Below are positions 10,546 to 22,232 of a stretch of DNA of 64,000 bases, one piece after another (the first letter of the stretch is position 1; each line of letters starts with the position of its first letter). Origin of the DNA: Gossypium raimondii (lineage: Eukaryota; Streptophyta; Magnoliopsida; Malvales; Malvaceae); NCBI RefSeq assembly GCF_025698545.1, contig NC_068569.1:16678001-16742000 (forward strand). The letters are read 5' to 3'. A program made the position numbers and the translations under genes. The notes under the pieces were generated by a model. That model did not search any database and was not told where the DNA came from. It saw only the letters and a list, made by a program, of their open reading frames with translations.

Positions 10546-12825
10546 TCAAGCCCCTAAGAAACCTAGCTCCCCGGAGCTTACAACAGGTGACACCACAACA
10601 GGACTCCTCACTTTGTGTTTTCCATTTGCTTCAATCCAAACAAGTTCACCAAATGAAACTTTCCCCGTCTTGTTACTTCTGTATTTTATACTTACTCTGA
10701 AGCATTGCTTCTCATATGTTTTTCCAAACACCAATGTCTCTGGCGAAACAGCAATGATTGAATCCTCAGGCTGCACTATCTCAACCTTGTAAGTTGCAGA
10801 ACCTTCTCCCACATTTGTCACTGTCCTGTTGAATATTTTGACACTAGTTTTCGGCACATTAGGATCGTATAAAGCAATAAATGATGGGTAATTAAGATCA
10901 GAAGATGGATTTGAACAATCGTAGCTCTTGGATCTTGTGATGGTCATGATTTGTTTCTGCGTGAAATTCATGGTGCACATAAGGTTGACGTAGTCCTGTG
11001 GGGTTGCATCGTAGATCAAACCCGGATCCAGTGCTTGATTTGGATCGATTTGGCCTGCTCCCATTGCTAAAGGTGAAGCAAAAGTCAGATTAACATCACC
11101 ATTGTCCCTGATTGGTTTCATAGTGTTGTCTAATGGATTTGCAGTAGTCACCAAGGCTGACCTTATAGCAGCTGCACTCCACTCAGGGTGTGCACCTTTT
11201 AAGAGTGCGGCTACACCAGAAGCATGCGGACAAGCCATGGAAGTTCCGGAGAGCATAGTGAAGTTACTAGATAAGAATATGTAATCCCCTATTGTTGCTG
11301 CATAATTGTTTGGAATATAAGCCGCCAAAACAACAGAACCGGGTGCCATTATATCTGGTTTTAAGATGCCAGGATAGCTTGGTGATGGACCTCTCGAAGT
11401 GTAAGAGGCCACGGCTGGTGCAGGCTTCGTCCCTAAAATGGTCTCTTGAAACTTGATGCTAGCTGTAGCATCCTTATTACTTGCGACATATTTGATAAGA
11501 GCATGTGAATCCTCAGTGCTTATTACAACACCAGGGCAAGGCATATCGAATAATTCAGGTTCATCTGAAATAAATATTGCTGCTTGCACCCTTGACACGG
11601 CGGTTTCCCTTACTTGGGTATATAAAGAACCGATATTGTCACATATGATGATCCCACGGGGGATGTTGGATAACAATACGCTTGAATCGCATGCTGAGAA
11701 AGTTTTATTGTAAATCAAAGCAAAGTCTCGAACTAAAGCACTAGCTGGAAACAAGGTCCGTCCTGTGATGGTTTCCCCATCTCCTAGAGACACAATTCCT
11801 GTAAAAGAACGATCTATTGTGCCAGCTGCAACTGTCATGACCCATGGAATTCCATTGTGCAAGCTCCCTAAAGCTGGACCCCAATTTCCTGCCGATGATG
11901 AGACTATCACACCCTTCTCCATGGCAGCAAATGAGGCAATAGCAATAGGATCCTCATACAATGGCACTCCGTCGAACCCCATAGATATTGATATCACATC
12001 AACGCCATCATCAATAGCCTCGTCCATACCAGCTAGAACATCAGATGAGTAGCGTCCCTCGTCCCACAGGACCTTGTACATAGCCACCTTGGAGCGCGGG
12101 GCAATACCTCTTGCCGTGCCTTTAGCGTAACCAAAAAATGATACTCCACCGACATAGTTCCCGCCTGCAGTGGAGGAAGTATGCGTTCCATGACCAGCAG
12201 TGTCTCTAGCAGAATTCATGCTTATGTTAATTCCAGGATTTGCTGCAATCACACCCTTGTTGAAGTACTTAGCTCCAATTAACTTGGAGTTACACACGGA
12301 GGAATTGAATTCCTGCCCTTCCTCGCATTTGCCTTTCCACCTGGATGGAACTGGACTCATGCCATCATCTTTGTAGCTCTCACTCTCCGGCCAAACGCCA
12401 GTGTCAATAACGCCAATGATGGTACCTTCACCGTAGTTTGAAGCAGGCCATAGCCCGGAGTAAGAGTTGAGGGACAAGAATTCAGGGGTATGAGTTGTGT
12501 CGACAGTGACTGTCCTGTCAAGATAAGCCGAGACAAATCCTGGAGACTTTTTCAGTGTTTCTAGTTCATCACCCGATAGAACAGCACTAAAACCATGAGC
12601 TCCACTATCATAAGAGTAGATGAGAGAGGGTGAGGATTGAGGAATGTTTGTTGATTTTAGAGAATCAACAATGGAGGAGTACCAGCTATGATGACTTGCA
12701 AAGACTTTGGGCATGAAGGACTTGTCCATGTGGACAATATATGTATTTACTGACGCTGCATGAATACGCAGAGTGAACAAAAGAGATGTCAAAAACAGGG
12801 AATGCAGATAGTTCAGATGACCCAT
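10546..12825 (-). CDS. Subtilisin-like serine protease (SBT1-like), intact
   Basis: A single exon of 759 codons starts at the ATG at 12825. A signal peptide covers about residues 1-24, and the I9 inhibitor propeptide starts at YIVHMDKSFMPK. The S8 catalytic triad is Asp141 (IDTGVWPES), His212 (GHGTHTSS) and Ser529 (SGTSMACPHASG), with the oxyanion Asn314 (SAGNWGP). A PA domain is inserted between Asn and Ser, and a C-terminal fn3-like domain starts near DLNYPSFIALY. Length and domain order are normal for plant subtilases, which are secreted to the cell wall to cut proproteins and peptide precursors. The absence of introns fits the SBT1 group. Its closest neighbour is the pseudogene at 3131-9442, which shares the FMPK/AMPK-type propeptide start. 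Substrate cannot be told from sequence. Confidence 0.96.
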   Translation of the reverse strand: MGHLNYLHSLFLTSLLFTLRIHAASVNTYIVHMDKSFMPKVFASHHSWYSSIVDSLKSTNIPQSSPSLIYSYDSGAHGFSAVLSGDELETLKKSPGFVSAYLDRTVTVDTTHTPEFLSLNSYSGLWPASNYGEGTIIGVIDTGVWPESESYKDDGMSPVPSRWKGKCEEGQEFNSSVCNSKLIGAKYFNKGVIAANPGINISMNSARDTAGHGTHTSSTAGGNYVGGVSFFGYAKGTARGIAPRSKVAMYKVLWDEGRYSSDVLAGMDEAIDDGVDVISISMGFDGVPLYEDPIAIASFAAMEKGVIVSSSAGNWGPALGSLHNGIPWVMTVAAGTIDRSFTGIVSLGDGETITGRTLFPASALVRDFALIYNKTFSACDSSVLLSNIPRGIIICDNIGSLYTQVRETAVSRVQAAIFISDEPELFDMPCPGVVISTEDSHALIKYVASNKDATASIKFQETILGTKPAPAVASYTSRGPSPSYPGILKPDIMAPGSVVLAAYIPNNYAATIGDYIFLSSNFTMLSGTSMACPHASGVAALLKGAHPEWSAAAIRSALVTTANPLDNTMKPIRDNGDVNLTFASPLAMGAGQIDPNQALDPGLIYDATPQDYVNLMCTMNFTQKQIMTITRSKSYDCSNPSSDLNYPSFIALYDPNVPKTSVKIFNRTVTNVGEGSATYKVEIVQPEDSIIAVSPETLVFGKTYEKQCFRVSIKYRSNKTGKVSFGELVWIEANGKHKVRSPVVVSPVVSSGELGFLGA

Positions 12826-12858
12826 TTTTGATCTGACAACCTAAAACTAGGCTCTGCC

Positions 12859-12870
12859 TTATTTATATAT
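12859..12870 (-). promoter_or_regulatory. TATA box of the minus-strand subtilase
   Basis: TATATAAATAAG on the minus strand lies only about 35-45 bp upstream of the ATG at 12825. Transcription would start a few bases before the start codon, giving a very short leader if this box is used. Confidence 0.5.
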
Positions 12871-14143
12871 GGAAGTGAATATCTGACCCAGATGAAACCC
12901 ACCCATCCTAAAACTGACGAACAAACAGAAAATTAAAAGTGTAGACAGACAAGGCTCAGTACATTGTTTGCTTCACTTTTTTTTTTCTTTTTCCCACAAA
13001 TTCTAAAAAGATTAAACTTACTAATTAGGTTGACATTGATATAATTATATCTATTTTTGACTTTGAACTTTGAAAATTAAACCACTAGTTCTTGATTCAA
13101 CCAATTTGATTAGTTCAATCGTTGGACCAATAATAATTAAAAATTTATAAAAAAAATTTAAAAATAAAATATAAAAAAATTATTAAACTGATTCAACTTG
13201 TTCAATTGTAAATTTTTTGCCCCATTTTCTAATATTTACCAATTTCAAATAGTTTCTGAGTTAACCGGTTCAACCCTTTTGTTCGGACTAATATATCGAT
13301 TAGTTCTCAGTTCATCCAATCTGATTTTGTTCCGGTAACACTAGTCATATCATCAAATCTTGACATAATTCAAATTCAGGATCAAAATGGATTTAATTAC
13401 CAAGTTTAAGGACCAAAATAAAACAAAAAAAATTATAAATACTAAAATAGACCTAATTACCAAATTCATGAGCCAAAAATTATATTAACCCTTCACAAAA
13501 TTACATCCCATTTATTATTTTACAAGAAATGAAATTCAATAAGAAAAATACTTGTCCATCATAATTTAAAAGTCTTTGGAAGCCAGTGATCCCTACCTAC
13601 GGGTCTACCTCCCCAAAGATAGCATTCTATCTTTTCACAAGCAAATTATGAGTAAACTGTTTGAATTGGCACCAAAAAAACCCATCAATATGAAATATTA
13701 TAGCCAAGAAGCTTACGACGTTTTCGTTTAGTGGATTGAATATGAAGGTGTTATTTTATCACATCATGCTGTTCATTGAGATAAATGAATATCCAAATTG
13801 CATTTTACACTGAGAGACATAGGAATTGGAACACAAAATTAAGACACTAATAACAATAACCAGCAAGAACTGAGAAAACGACACAAAAGCCAAACAAAAA
13901 ACTCTACCGGCCTCGTACAAGGTGGAAGTTAACATTCATGAGGAAAACTTTGGAGAAATCGACATAAAAGAAATCGAACATGGAGCCAAAACCAACAAAA
14001 AACTGGGGTAATGACAAGAAATCCAAACAAAAATTCTACCGGCCTCGTAAGCTAACATTCATGAGCACAACATAAAAGAAATCGAACCCAAAACCAAGTT
14101 GGATTTAATGTTATGAAGTTCATGTCGTCTTTTGTTTCATTTA

Positions 14144-14219
<76 letters not shown>

Positions 14220-14292
14220 GTATGTGGGAATGATAAACGATCATCAAGCTAAATCTTCCTAGTCTAGCTATTAGTCCAGCAAGACTCGAAAG
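12871..14292. promoter_or_regulatory. Shared intergenic promoter region of two divergent subtilases
   Basis: About 1.4 kb separates the start codons of two head-to-head subtilases. It contains an AT-rich repeat-like part (about 13030-13500) with GGACCAAA-type motifs common in dispersed plant repeats. From about 13880 to 14100 a short segment is partly repeated (TCTACCGGCCTCGTA at about 13902 and 14034, each followed by AACATTCATGAG). The compound microsatellite lies nearest the plus-strand gene. Confidence 0.5.
14146..14220. repeat. Compound microsatellite (CT)n(CA)n(TA)n
   Basis: About 21 CT units run into about 12 CA units and then about 5 TA units, ending 73 bp before the ATG of the plus-strand subtilase. 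The TA part can also serve as a TATA element, so length changes could move the core promoter. Such CT tracts are common in plant 5' leaders. Confidence 0.9.
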
Positions 14293-16545
14293 ATGAGTGC
14301 CTGCAATTACTACATCTCCATTCTAACTTTTCTACTGGCGTTGTTGTTTGGAATTAACAATGTATTGTCGAAACCTGAAGAATACAAGACATACATTGTC
14401 TATTTGGACCATTCACAAAAACCTTCATCTTTCTTGACCCATGAAACTTGGCACCAAACCATCTTGAAATCGTTGTCAAAACCGGTTCATGGCAAAGAGA
14501 TGTTGCTTTACTCTTATAACCATGCCATGAATGGGTTCAGTGCTAGGCTGACACCAGCTCAAGTGTCAAAACTCAAGAAATCACCAGCTCATATTGCCAT
14601 ACACGAGGAGAAAATTGGCAAATTGTTCACCACGCACTCCCCTCAATTCATGGGATTAAGGCATTCTTCTGGACTGTGGAATGCGTCATCGTATGGTGAA
14701 GGTGTAATCATAGGAATGATTGATTCAGGAGTTTGGCCTGAGACTGAAAGCTTCAATGAAAAAGGAATGCCACCAATTCCTACAAGGTGGAAGGGAAAGT
14801 GCCAGAATAGCACAACTAATCCTTTTCCGTGCAATAGGAAACTCATTGGTGCGCAAGTATTTATTAAAGGGATTCAAGCTGCTGATGAATCAGACTCCCC
14901 AGACGATTCACCAAGAGACTTCTTAGGACATGGAACACATACATCATCAACCGCTGCAGGTAACCATGTACCAGGTGCAAGTCAATTCGGATATGCAAAT
15001 GGCGTAGCTCGAGGCATTGCACCAGGTGCACATGTTGCTATGTACAAAGTGTCTTCCGGAGGATTTATTGCAGAAAGTGATGTTCTTGCTGCTATGGATC
15101 AAGCAATTGCAGATGGTGTTGACATTATGTCATTGTCTCTAGGTTTTGATCATGTACCTTATTTCCAAGATGTCATAGCCACCGCTTCTCTTTCAGCAAT
15201 AGAGAAGGGGATTTTTGTTGTTTGCTCTGCTGGGAATGATGGCGCCCCTAATACTACATTCAATTCTGCGCCATGGATTACAACAGTTGGCGCGGGGACA
15301 CTTGATCGGAGTTTCATTGCAACGGTGACTTTAGGGAATGATCTAACACTCGAAGGACAATCAAAGTTCCCAGATCGGGTTTTAGTTGTAGATACACTTT
15401 TATACTATGGCAAAGGTGATTTTGAAAAATCATGTAGCGATGGGGCATTGAATGTCAGTGAAGTCTTTGGAAAAGTGGTCATGTGTGATAACAATGGCAG
15501 TAGTACCATTTTTGAGCAAGTGAGAGAGCTTGCAAGAGTTGAAGCACTTGCAGGAATACTTATTGCAGACGAGACCCTTTATAATATAGATGAACTCGAA
15601 ATCCCCAGCCTGATTTTACCATCTTCTTCAGGTGCTTTGATCAGAAAGTATGCCATAGAGGCAGCTGATGACGCAAGTGTAAAAATTATGAGATTCGTGC
15701 TCACAAGTTTTGGCACAAAGCCAGCACCACAAGTGGCTTTTTTCTCTTCTAGAGGACCAGACCCTGTCAATCCAAATATTCTAAAGCCTGATATTATTGC
15801 TCCAGGGGTCGAAGTGTTGGCTGCAATCCCACCAATAGTTTCAGTTGAACAATTTGGCAACTATGATTTAGGTTCAGATTATGCATTTTTATCTGGCACA
15901 TCAATGTCAGCACCTCATGTTGCAGGAGTGGCAGCTTTGCTTAAAGCTGTTCATCCTGAATGGAGCCCAGCAGCTATCCGTTCAGCCTTGATGACCACAG
16001 CATATACCGTTGACAATAATGGAACTACTTTAACAAACCAATTTACTAGCTTATCTGGAACTCCTCTAGATTATGGGGCAGGTCATATCAATCCAAACAA
16101 AGCCATGGATCCTGGACTCATTTATGACATAGATTGGCAAGGTTATGTTGATTTCTTATGTGGCTTAGGCTATAATGACACGGAGATGAAAGCTATTCTT
16201 AGACAAAGCAAATGGAGTTGCAGCCAAGAGGGAACCGACATAAACTACCCATCTTTTGTTGCCATGTTTAGTGCAGACTCTCCAAACGTAAAGAACTTTA
16301 CCAGGGTCCTAACCAACGTAGGAGATGACCAATCAGTTTACCAACTGATTACAGAAACAAGCCAGGGAATGACAATCAAAGTAGAGCCTACCACTCTAAC
16401 CTTCACAAGCAAATATCAGAAGCAAAAGTTTGCTGCGAGTGTGCAGATGAATGGAAAAGCTCCTCCGGTGGCCTATGGTTATGTGAAGTGGATTGATCAA
16501 AATAACCACATTGTTGCAAGCCCCGTGGTGGTCCTGAATTCTTAA
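14293..16545 (+). CDS. Subtilisin-like serine protease (SBT1-like), intact, divergent paralogue
   Basis: A single exon of 750 codons. The signal peptide covers about residues 1-26 (ILTFLLALLFG) and the I9 propeptide starts at YIVYLDHSQKPSSF. The catalytic triad is Asp144 (IDSGVWPE), His213 (GHGTHTSS) and Ser537 (SGTSMSAPHVAG), with the oxyanion Asn315 (CSAGNDG). A PA domain lies in between and a C-terminal fn3-like domain starts near DINYPSFVAMF. All features of an active secreted protease are present. It differs clearly from the minus-strand neighbour in propeptide and around Ser, so it is an older duplicate rather than a recent copy. A possible poly(A) signal AATAAA lies about 30 bases after the stop. 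Confidence 0.96.
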   Translation: MSACNYYISILTFLLALLFGINNVLSKPEEYKTYIVYLDHSQKPSSFLTHETWHQTILKSLSKPVHGKEMLLYSYNHAMNGFSARLTPAQVSKLKKSPAHIAIHEEKIGKLFTTHSPQFMGLRHSSGLWNASSYGEGVIIGMIDSGVWPETESFNEKGMPPIPTRWKGKCQNSTTNPFPCNRKLIGAQVFIKGIQAADESDSPDDSPRDFLGHGTHTSSTAAGNHVPGASQFGYANGVARGIAPGAHVAMYKVSSGGFIAESDVLAAMDQAIADGVDIMSLSLGFDHVPYFQDVIATASLSAIEKGIFVVCSAGNDGAPNTTFNSAPWITTVGAGTLDRSFIATVTLGNDLTLEGQSKFPDRVLVVDTLLYYGKGDFEKSCSDGALNVSEVFGKVVMCDNNGSSTIFEQVRELARVEALAGILIADETLYNIDELEIPSLILPSSSGALIRKYAIEAADDASVKIMRFVLTSFGTKPAPQVAFFSSRGPDPVNPNILKPDIIAPGVEVLAAIPPIVSVEQFGNYDLGSDYAFLSGTSMSAPHVAGVAALLKAVHPEWSPAAIRSALMTTAYTVDNNGTTLTNQFTSLSGTPLDYGAGHINPNKAMDPGLIYDIDWQGYVDFLCGLGYNDTEMKAILRQSKWSCSQEGTDINYPSFVAMFSADSPNVKNFTRVLTNVGDDQSVYQLITETSQGMTIKVEPTTLTFTSKYQKQKFAASVQMNGKAPPVAYGYVKWIDQNNHIVASPVVVLNS

Positions 16546-19431
16546 CTGACATTCTTAGTATGATTATTTATTAATAAATCATGTGATTGTTTATCTTGAA
16601 GATTTAAATCCTTAAGATAGAGCATTCAGCTGTAGATTCATAAGGAAATAATGTTTTCAACTTCTTAATTCTATATGAACAAGCAAATATGAATTGGACA
16701 TTTGAGCTCTCTTATTCATCACAAGTTCAAAACCAAATGTAATGGCCATACAATCATTCTGGAAATCTTCTTCTTTAACCAAAAAAAGAAAAAGATTTTA
16801 AGTGAAAAATCTAACGATTCAAAAGCCGCACATCATTTAAAAGTCAAATGACTAAGGTTGCATGCCAATTAAAAAGAAATGCCAACATAGAAATTTCTCT
16901 CCTGTAAAACCAATTTCCAGTTTGTTTGAATCCTGATATCAGTTCTGTCAATTGAAGGTGACTTGTTCCAATGTCTCTATCTTTGAATTCTCCAATCGAA
17001 ACAACAAGGATTTACGAATATTATGAGCTTACATATTCTTTTTTTTTTTTTTTTTTGTTTATGTTCGTTTTTATTCGACACGAATTTAATTTTAAAGTTA
17101 AAATTTTAAATTTACACCCACTATTTTTTTTCTTTTTTCAAATTGAATTGAATGGTATGAATGAAATTTGTTGTTTTCCCTTGGGTTCTGCGGATGGATG
17201 GATGTGGGTTTTGTCATGTATCTCAATCAAATTGGGGTTATTCATGGGAATATATTTTCAACAAAGCCCCAAACATATGACGTTCAAAAAAGCATATAAC
17301 AGAAGAAAAATCAAGTTGCAATTGTTATTTTCTCTTTTCCGGAAAACTCTCCCTTGTACTTTTGAAGCTCAAGCATTGAAGTCCAGCTGAATTTATATTT
17401 AGGACCTTCTTGATCAGAATCAATTCTTTTCCAACTATGATGAATTTATGCCTGCTTATTTACATCTCTCAGTTATTTATTTCCCAAGGTATCATTGTTT
17501 GCATATGCTTTTCTTGTTAAGTTCTTTCATTTTCCTTTCCATTTCCAAATCTTCATTATTCATTTCTCACTGTCTTTTTCCTCATGGCTTTGGACAAGGA
17601 CACTAATAGTGATTTGCATGATGACTAAACCACCGAGGTAGAGCTTATCACTTCGAATTTGAATTCTAACTCCAAAATCGTTAAGCGCATCCGTGAGAAA
17701 GTTGCTAGACAAGAGGCAAAATAAGAGGAAATTCGTTGGGCTTGTCAAAAAGAGATTGATTTAACTTGATGAATGACGAGGGTTTAAAAGTAGTAAAATC
17801 ACTAACACGGGACGGAGAATCAGTGATGTAGTGGGATGAGGAGGTAGAGACCTCTTCAACAATGAGGTTGAACTAAAAAACATAGCTTTCATTCAAGGTG
17901 AGGAACAAAACCTTAAATGAACCTATGATCTTTGGACCTTTTCCTCTGGTGAGGAACAAAACATAGCTTCCATTTCCAACCCCTGGAAATGTTGTTAATT
18001 ATAACAAGAACTCGGTCCCAAAGAAACTAGGAAGAAACAAAATGAAAAATTATATAGGTAACAAACAACAAGTTTGTGGGTATTGAAGTAAACTTTCTTC
18101 AATTAAGGGGTCCAAAATCCAGGCTTATCATTCAATTTTTGCCAAATCTGGAATCCAGGTAAAGTTTGATCCGCAATCGAGCTTTTATGTTGTGAAAGGG
18201 ATTCTTAATCAGCAGATGACCAGGCAAATCTCACAGAAAGTTTCTAACCGAGGAAAGCAAGTCAAAAAAGGAAAAGCATTATCAGAAATTTGAAGGCGTA
18301 TTCGGAAAAGAAAACAAATCATACAAAATAAGAAATGATTCCGAGCCCATTCCTAGACCTTTAGCTGTCAAGGTGTTTCTCATGCCGTAAATAAAAGCCC
18401 CCACTCCCATTAAAAGCTCGGATAGAGATGCATGTGAATTGTAGGACCCAAATCTTTCATCTTGTTGAATGAGCTCTCTTTTAGGATCAGATTTATGGAA
18501 AAGAGCTCATTTGAAGATGTAATAAAGCTGAATCTACCAAATAACTCACATGTTTAATATTTCTGGAATATGCTTGGACACTCAAGCTACTGAAGTATCC
18601 AAGGAGATTGTGTCAAGTTTAGAGAGAGAGAGAGAGAGAGAGTAGCATAAAATGAAAATAATGACCTAATGTTTTTAACTCTTTATCATTTCCCTGCCAA
18701 CTATGGTATTAGTATGTCCTTTTCTAATCAGTGAGTCAAGCTGTGTCCGAACAAGAGAGGCTTTTGTGTCATGTAACCAATGAACATTGCTTTAGTCATG
18801 AACCTTGTGAGCTTATCTTTATCTTTATCTCAAGAGTTTTGGACTTTGAAAATAATGAAAATAGCATATCCCCACCTAACTTAGTACAAAAGGTATTTTG
18901 TCATTTAAACAAAGGGAATCTATCAAAGTTCAAGTATTTGTTTCAACACTTAAAACCAATATCTTTTGTAACAATCTTGTCGTTTGTCGGCAATTGAGTT
19001 ACAAAGAAATTAACTGATTCCGGCTTGGCATTAAAAAAGAACTATCACATAATCAACTAAAACAAAACAATAGTTGGTGTTTAGCATTAAAGGTGGTAAA
19101 ATGGTATTCATGGCCTGCCTACAGCAAAATATTACTACTTATGTTAATGACATCAAAAGCCAAATCACTTGGTAAAGTTACAGCACAAGATGAAACTATA
19201 TATGCGAAGAAGCAGTATTACATGCACTAAATAGCAAATGACATACTGAGATTGGCATAAAATACCTACATAATCTACAAAAAGAAAAAACAAATTCCAT
19301 TTAAAGACAACATGAATCATGTTTATACATGTACAGGGAAAAAAAAGTAGTCTGATTGCCTGAGCTAGCTCTGGATGTAAGGAATTAGCTGAAGAAAATG
19401 TGCCAATTCACCTTAACTTGAGTTTGCAAAG
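16546..19431. other. Intergenic region with a decayed coding remnant
   Basis: No intact gene was found. The region has T-rich tracts at 17040-17056 and 17125-17135, a GA microsatellite at about 18619-18643 and the remnant described separately at 17578-18340. The longest frames (16971-17390 and 18731-18997, plus) are rich in Phe/Leu/Ile codons from AT-rich DNA and do not look like proteins. Confidence 0.45.
17578..18340 (+). pseudogene. Decayed reading frame of unknown origin (possible retroelement remnant)
   Basis: On the plus strand three pieces read as hydrophilic, protein-like sequence. 17584-17730 reads MALDKDTNSDLHDD, then a stop, then TTEVELITSNLNSNSKIVKR. About 18085-18292 includes SSFYVVKGILNQQM followed by a basic tail. 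About 18290-18390 includes FGKENKSYKIRND. Stops and shifts lie between them. I do not recognise the protein; the basic, Asn/Ser-rich character would fit a gag-like remnant. Low confidence. Confidence 0.3.
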
Positions 19432-22232
19432 CTATGGCTCTTCAGATTCTTGTTTTCTCCATATTGATCTATTAGTATGGGCGCCACTTTCATATCCACT
19501 ACTGTCACCTGATTCATTTACAGGTTTATCTGTCAATCTATCCTTCAGGCCATCTCGTAGTGACCGCATGTTTTCCCTTCCAGCTCTGCGGTCCTGAAAT
19601 TTAAAAGCAGAAAGAAAAAACGGATGAAACAGAATAATCTGCTAATCAATATACCATGTAGCCGAATAACACCGACACGTTTTGGAAAGATGTATATGTT
19701 CAAGATATGTGATTTTGCAAAAGCATTATCTAGAAAAGGTTGGACCAAAATATCATCCAATAGATTCTAGAGGTTCATGGGGACTTTATTATTCCATTTC
19801 CCAATTGAACTCGAGCATCACTAGAAGTGGCAAAGCTCGTCTTGGTTTTCTCATCAATAAGGAAACTAATGAATAACAGAGTATGCATGAAATGGTTACA
19901 TTTTGCTAACCTAAGTGATTTTAAAATATGATTTGTTCTATTAAATTGACCAAAATATATTGCCTTAAAAATGAAACATCTAGGAAAATGCAAGTAAGCA
20001 AAAATCGTATGACAAATCTATGATAATCTAGTTTGTCTAGGAAATGCATGTGCTCCTTCACCAGATTTTTAACAATCACAAGCACAGAGATATACATGGT
20101 TAAAACTCAACAATGGTAAGTGTAAAATAAAAATATGAATGCAAATCATGATGTTACTATCACTAGGTACAAGCATCAATGATCGATGTCGACTTACATC
20201 TCTAAACGGGAAGTCATCAGCCTCGAGCATATGAATCACATGCCCCATCTTAGGCCTTTTCTGAGCATTTGGGTCCACACAGCGTAAAGCGACTAAAAGG
20301 GCTCGCTTCAGTGCTCTAGAAGAAGGTTTTTCCGGTAACCTTGGATCCAAAACACCCTCTGAATTCCGATTGGTAACCATTGCTTTAAGCCACTCGACCA
20401 GATTTACCTAATACGTTAAAACCACTTACATACATTGAAAACAGAAAAGACCAAGAAAAGCCATCTAAAAGTTATCATAGGAACACATTATCAACTGACT
20501 AAATCGATATCTACGAACCTCTCCTTGAGGCCGGCTATAATCTACTGGATTTCTTCCAGAAATTAATTCCATGAGAAGAATGCCAAAGCTGTACACATCA
20601 CTTCTCTCATTTAACATGCCAGTGCTAGCATATTCAGGAGCCACATATCTACAAAACAGAGCCAGTACAAATGGATCAGCCATGACCAAATCACAACATT
20701 AGATGAACAATTTTCACAAAAGAGAAAGTTTGACTTACCCAAATGTTCCCATCACGCGAGTTGTCACATAGCTCCTTTCCGAACCCAAAAGCTTCGCTAG
20801 GCCAAAGTCAGATACTTTTGGATTCCACTGCTTGTCAAGCAAAATATTGCTCGACTTGATATCGCGATGAACAACTTTAGGCTCGAGTCCCTCGTGCAGA
20901 TATGTCAACCTAAATCAAGTTTCAAATTTGGCAGACAACATCATTGTCAGCAAACATGGAGGAAAAAACCAAGGACAATTCAAGCTGTGCTAACATTATC
21001 AGTTAACCAAACGTTTACCCTTTTGCAGTTCCGAGCACTATATTCATACGGATCTCCCATGTAAGAGGACTGCAAGGCCCAACATCTCCATGAAGCCATT
21101 GTTCTAAATTCCCATTGTCAACGTACTCATAAACAAGCATCCTATAGCCACCAATTCAGCACGTTAGCTATCCTTGCATGATACTGAGATTTTGCAATTC
21201 AAAAAAAGTTGAAAGCACCAACATAAAATCCAAACTTTAAATGCAGCAAATTAACACAAAGAGTACCTATGAGCTCCTTCCGCACAATAACCAAGTAACC
21301 TCACCAAATTCTTATGTCGTACGCGTCCAATTGCTTCCACTTCAACCTTAAACTCCTTTTCAGCTTGGCCCCTAAAGAGAAGTACAAGAAAGAACACAAC
21401 AGAAACTCAATTTCCCCAACAAAAACACTCCATGCAGTGAACCTGCCTATCAATTCTGAGAAAGGTACACTAATCCAAGAAATGCATTAAAGGGGAAAAA
21501 AGAGAGAAAAACTCCCAAATAGCCTGCAATTTGTCAAAGAAAAAGATAGCTTTTTTTTTTTTACCTATTATTTAGTAGATTCTTCACAGCAACATTTGTA
21601 TTATCTTCCAAGACGCCACGGTAAACAATTCCATAGCCGCCTTCACCAATCACATTCTCAGCAGCAAATTCATCAGTAGCCTCCTCAAGCTCTCTCAAAG
21701 TATACCAATGTCCCCACCCCAAGTGGGAAACTTCCGGAACCGCCATAATCGCCGTCCCCTGATCACCAGAACGGGACTCACCCGATCCATGACCCGACCC
21801 GGCTCCACGTTCCGGATATGCAATCCGATGATCCTTTCCTATCTCAATGTGGATTCTGTTGCGGCCAGAGATAGCGCTGCTGTCTTCTTCTGAATGAAGC
21901 GCCAATACATGGTCGGATTCTGGAAGTGGGTCAGGGTTTGAAGCTTGGTGAAGCTTGACGTCAGGATTAGAATGACGAGATGGGTCGACCCGGATTTCCT
22001 GAATCTCTTTGGAAACACTGGGGATAGTAGAGTTATGAATAGGCTTGAAGCTGCCGTTGTGGCTGCTACCGGTGGCTTTGTTCTGGCGTTTAGAAGTAAA
22101 CCAAAGGGAGATAAGGAAGAGAACAATGACGATAGCAGCTCCAACGCAGATTCCAAGAACAACCCACATACGCAAACCGAAAATTGAGGTGCGCTTCGAG
22201 AGCTGATCGTTTAAGAAGGAATAATCAGACAT
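19432..22232 (-). CDS. Receptor-like serine/threonine protein kinase (At1g01540/At4g01330 type)
   Basis: Seven coding exons join in frame: 22232-21565, 21371-21267, 21141-21019, 20909-20739, 20648-20519, 20407-20198 and 19593-19432. They give 522 codons plus a stop, all with GT-AG introns. Residues about 20-48 form one membrane segment ([20 protein letters not shown]) with almost no extracellular part. A Ser-rich juxtamembrane stretch precedes the kinase: Gly loop [12 protein letters not shown], Lys in [21 protein letters not shown] and the APEYASTGM activation segment. It is an RD kinase with all key residues. The family is membrane-anchored and faces the cytosol. Ligands and substrates are not known from sequence. 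The C-terminal exon ([15 protein letters not shown]) is Ser/Arg-rich and typical of this subgroup. Confidence 0.93.

Noticed and set aside
16971-17390. Plus-strand 139-codon frame
   Set aside because: Poly-T tracts give poly-Phe, there are no motifs, and no splice or promoter context supports it.
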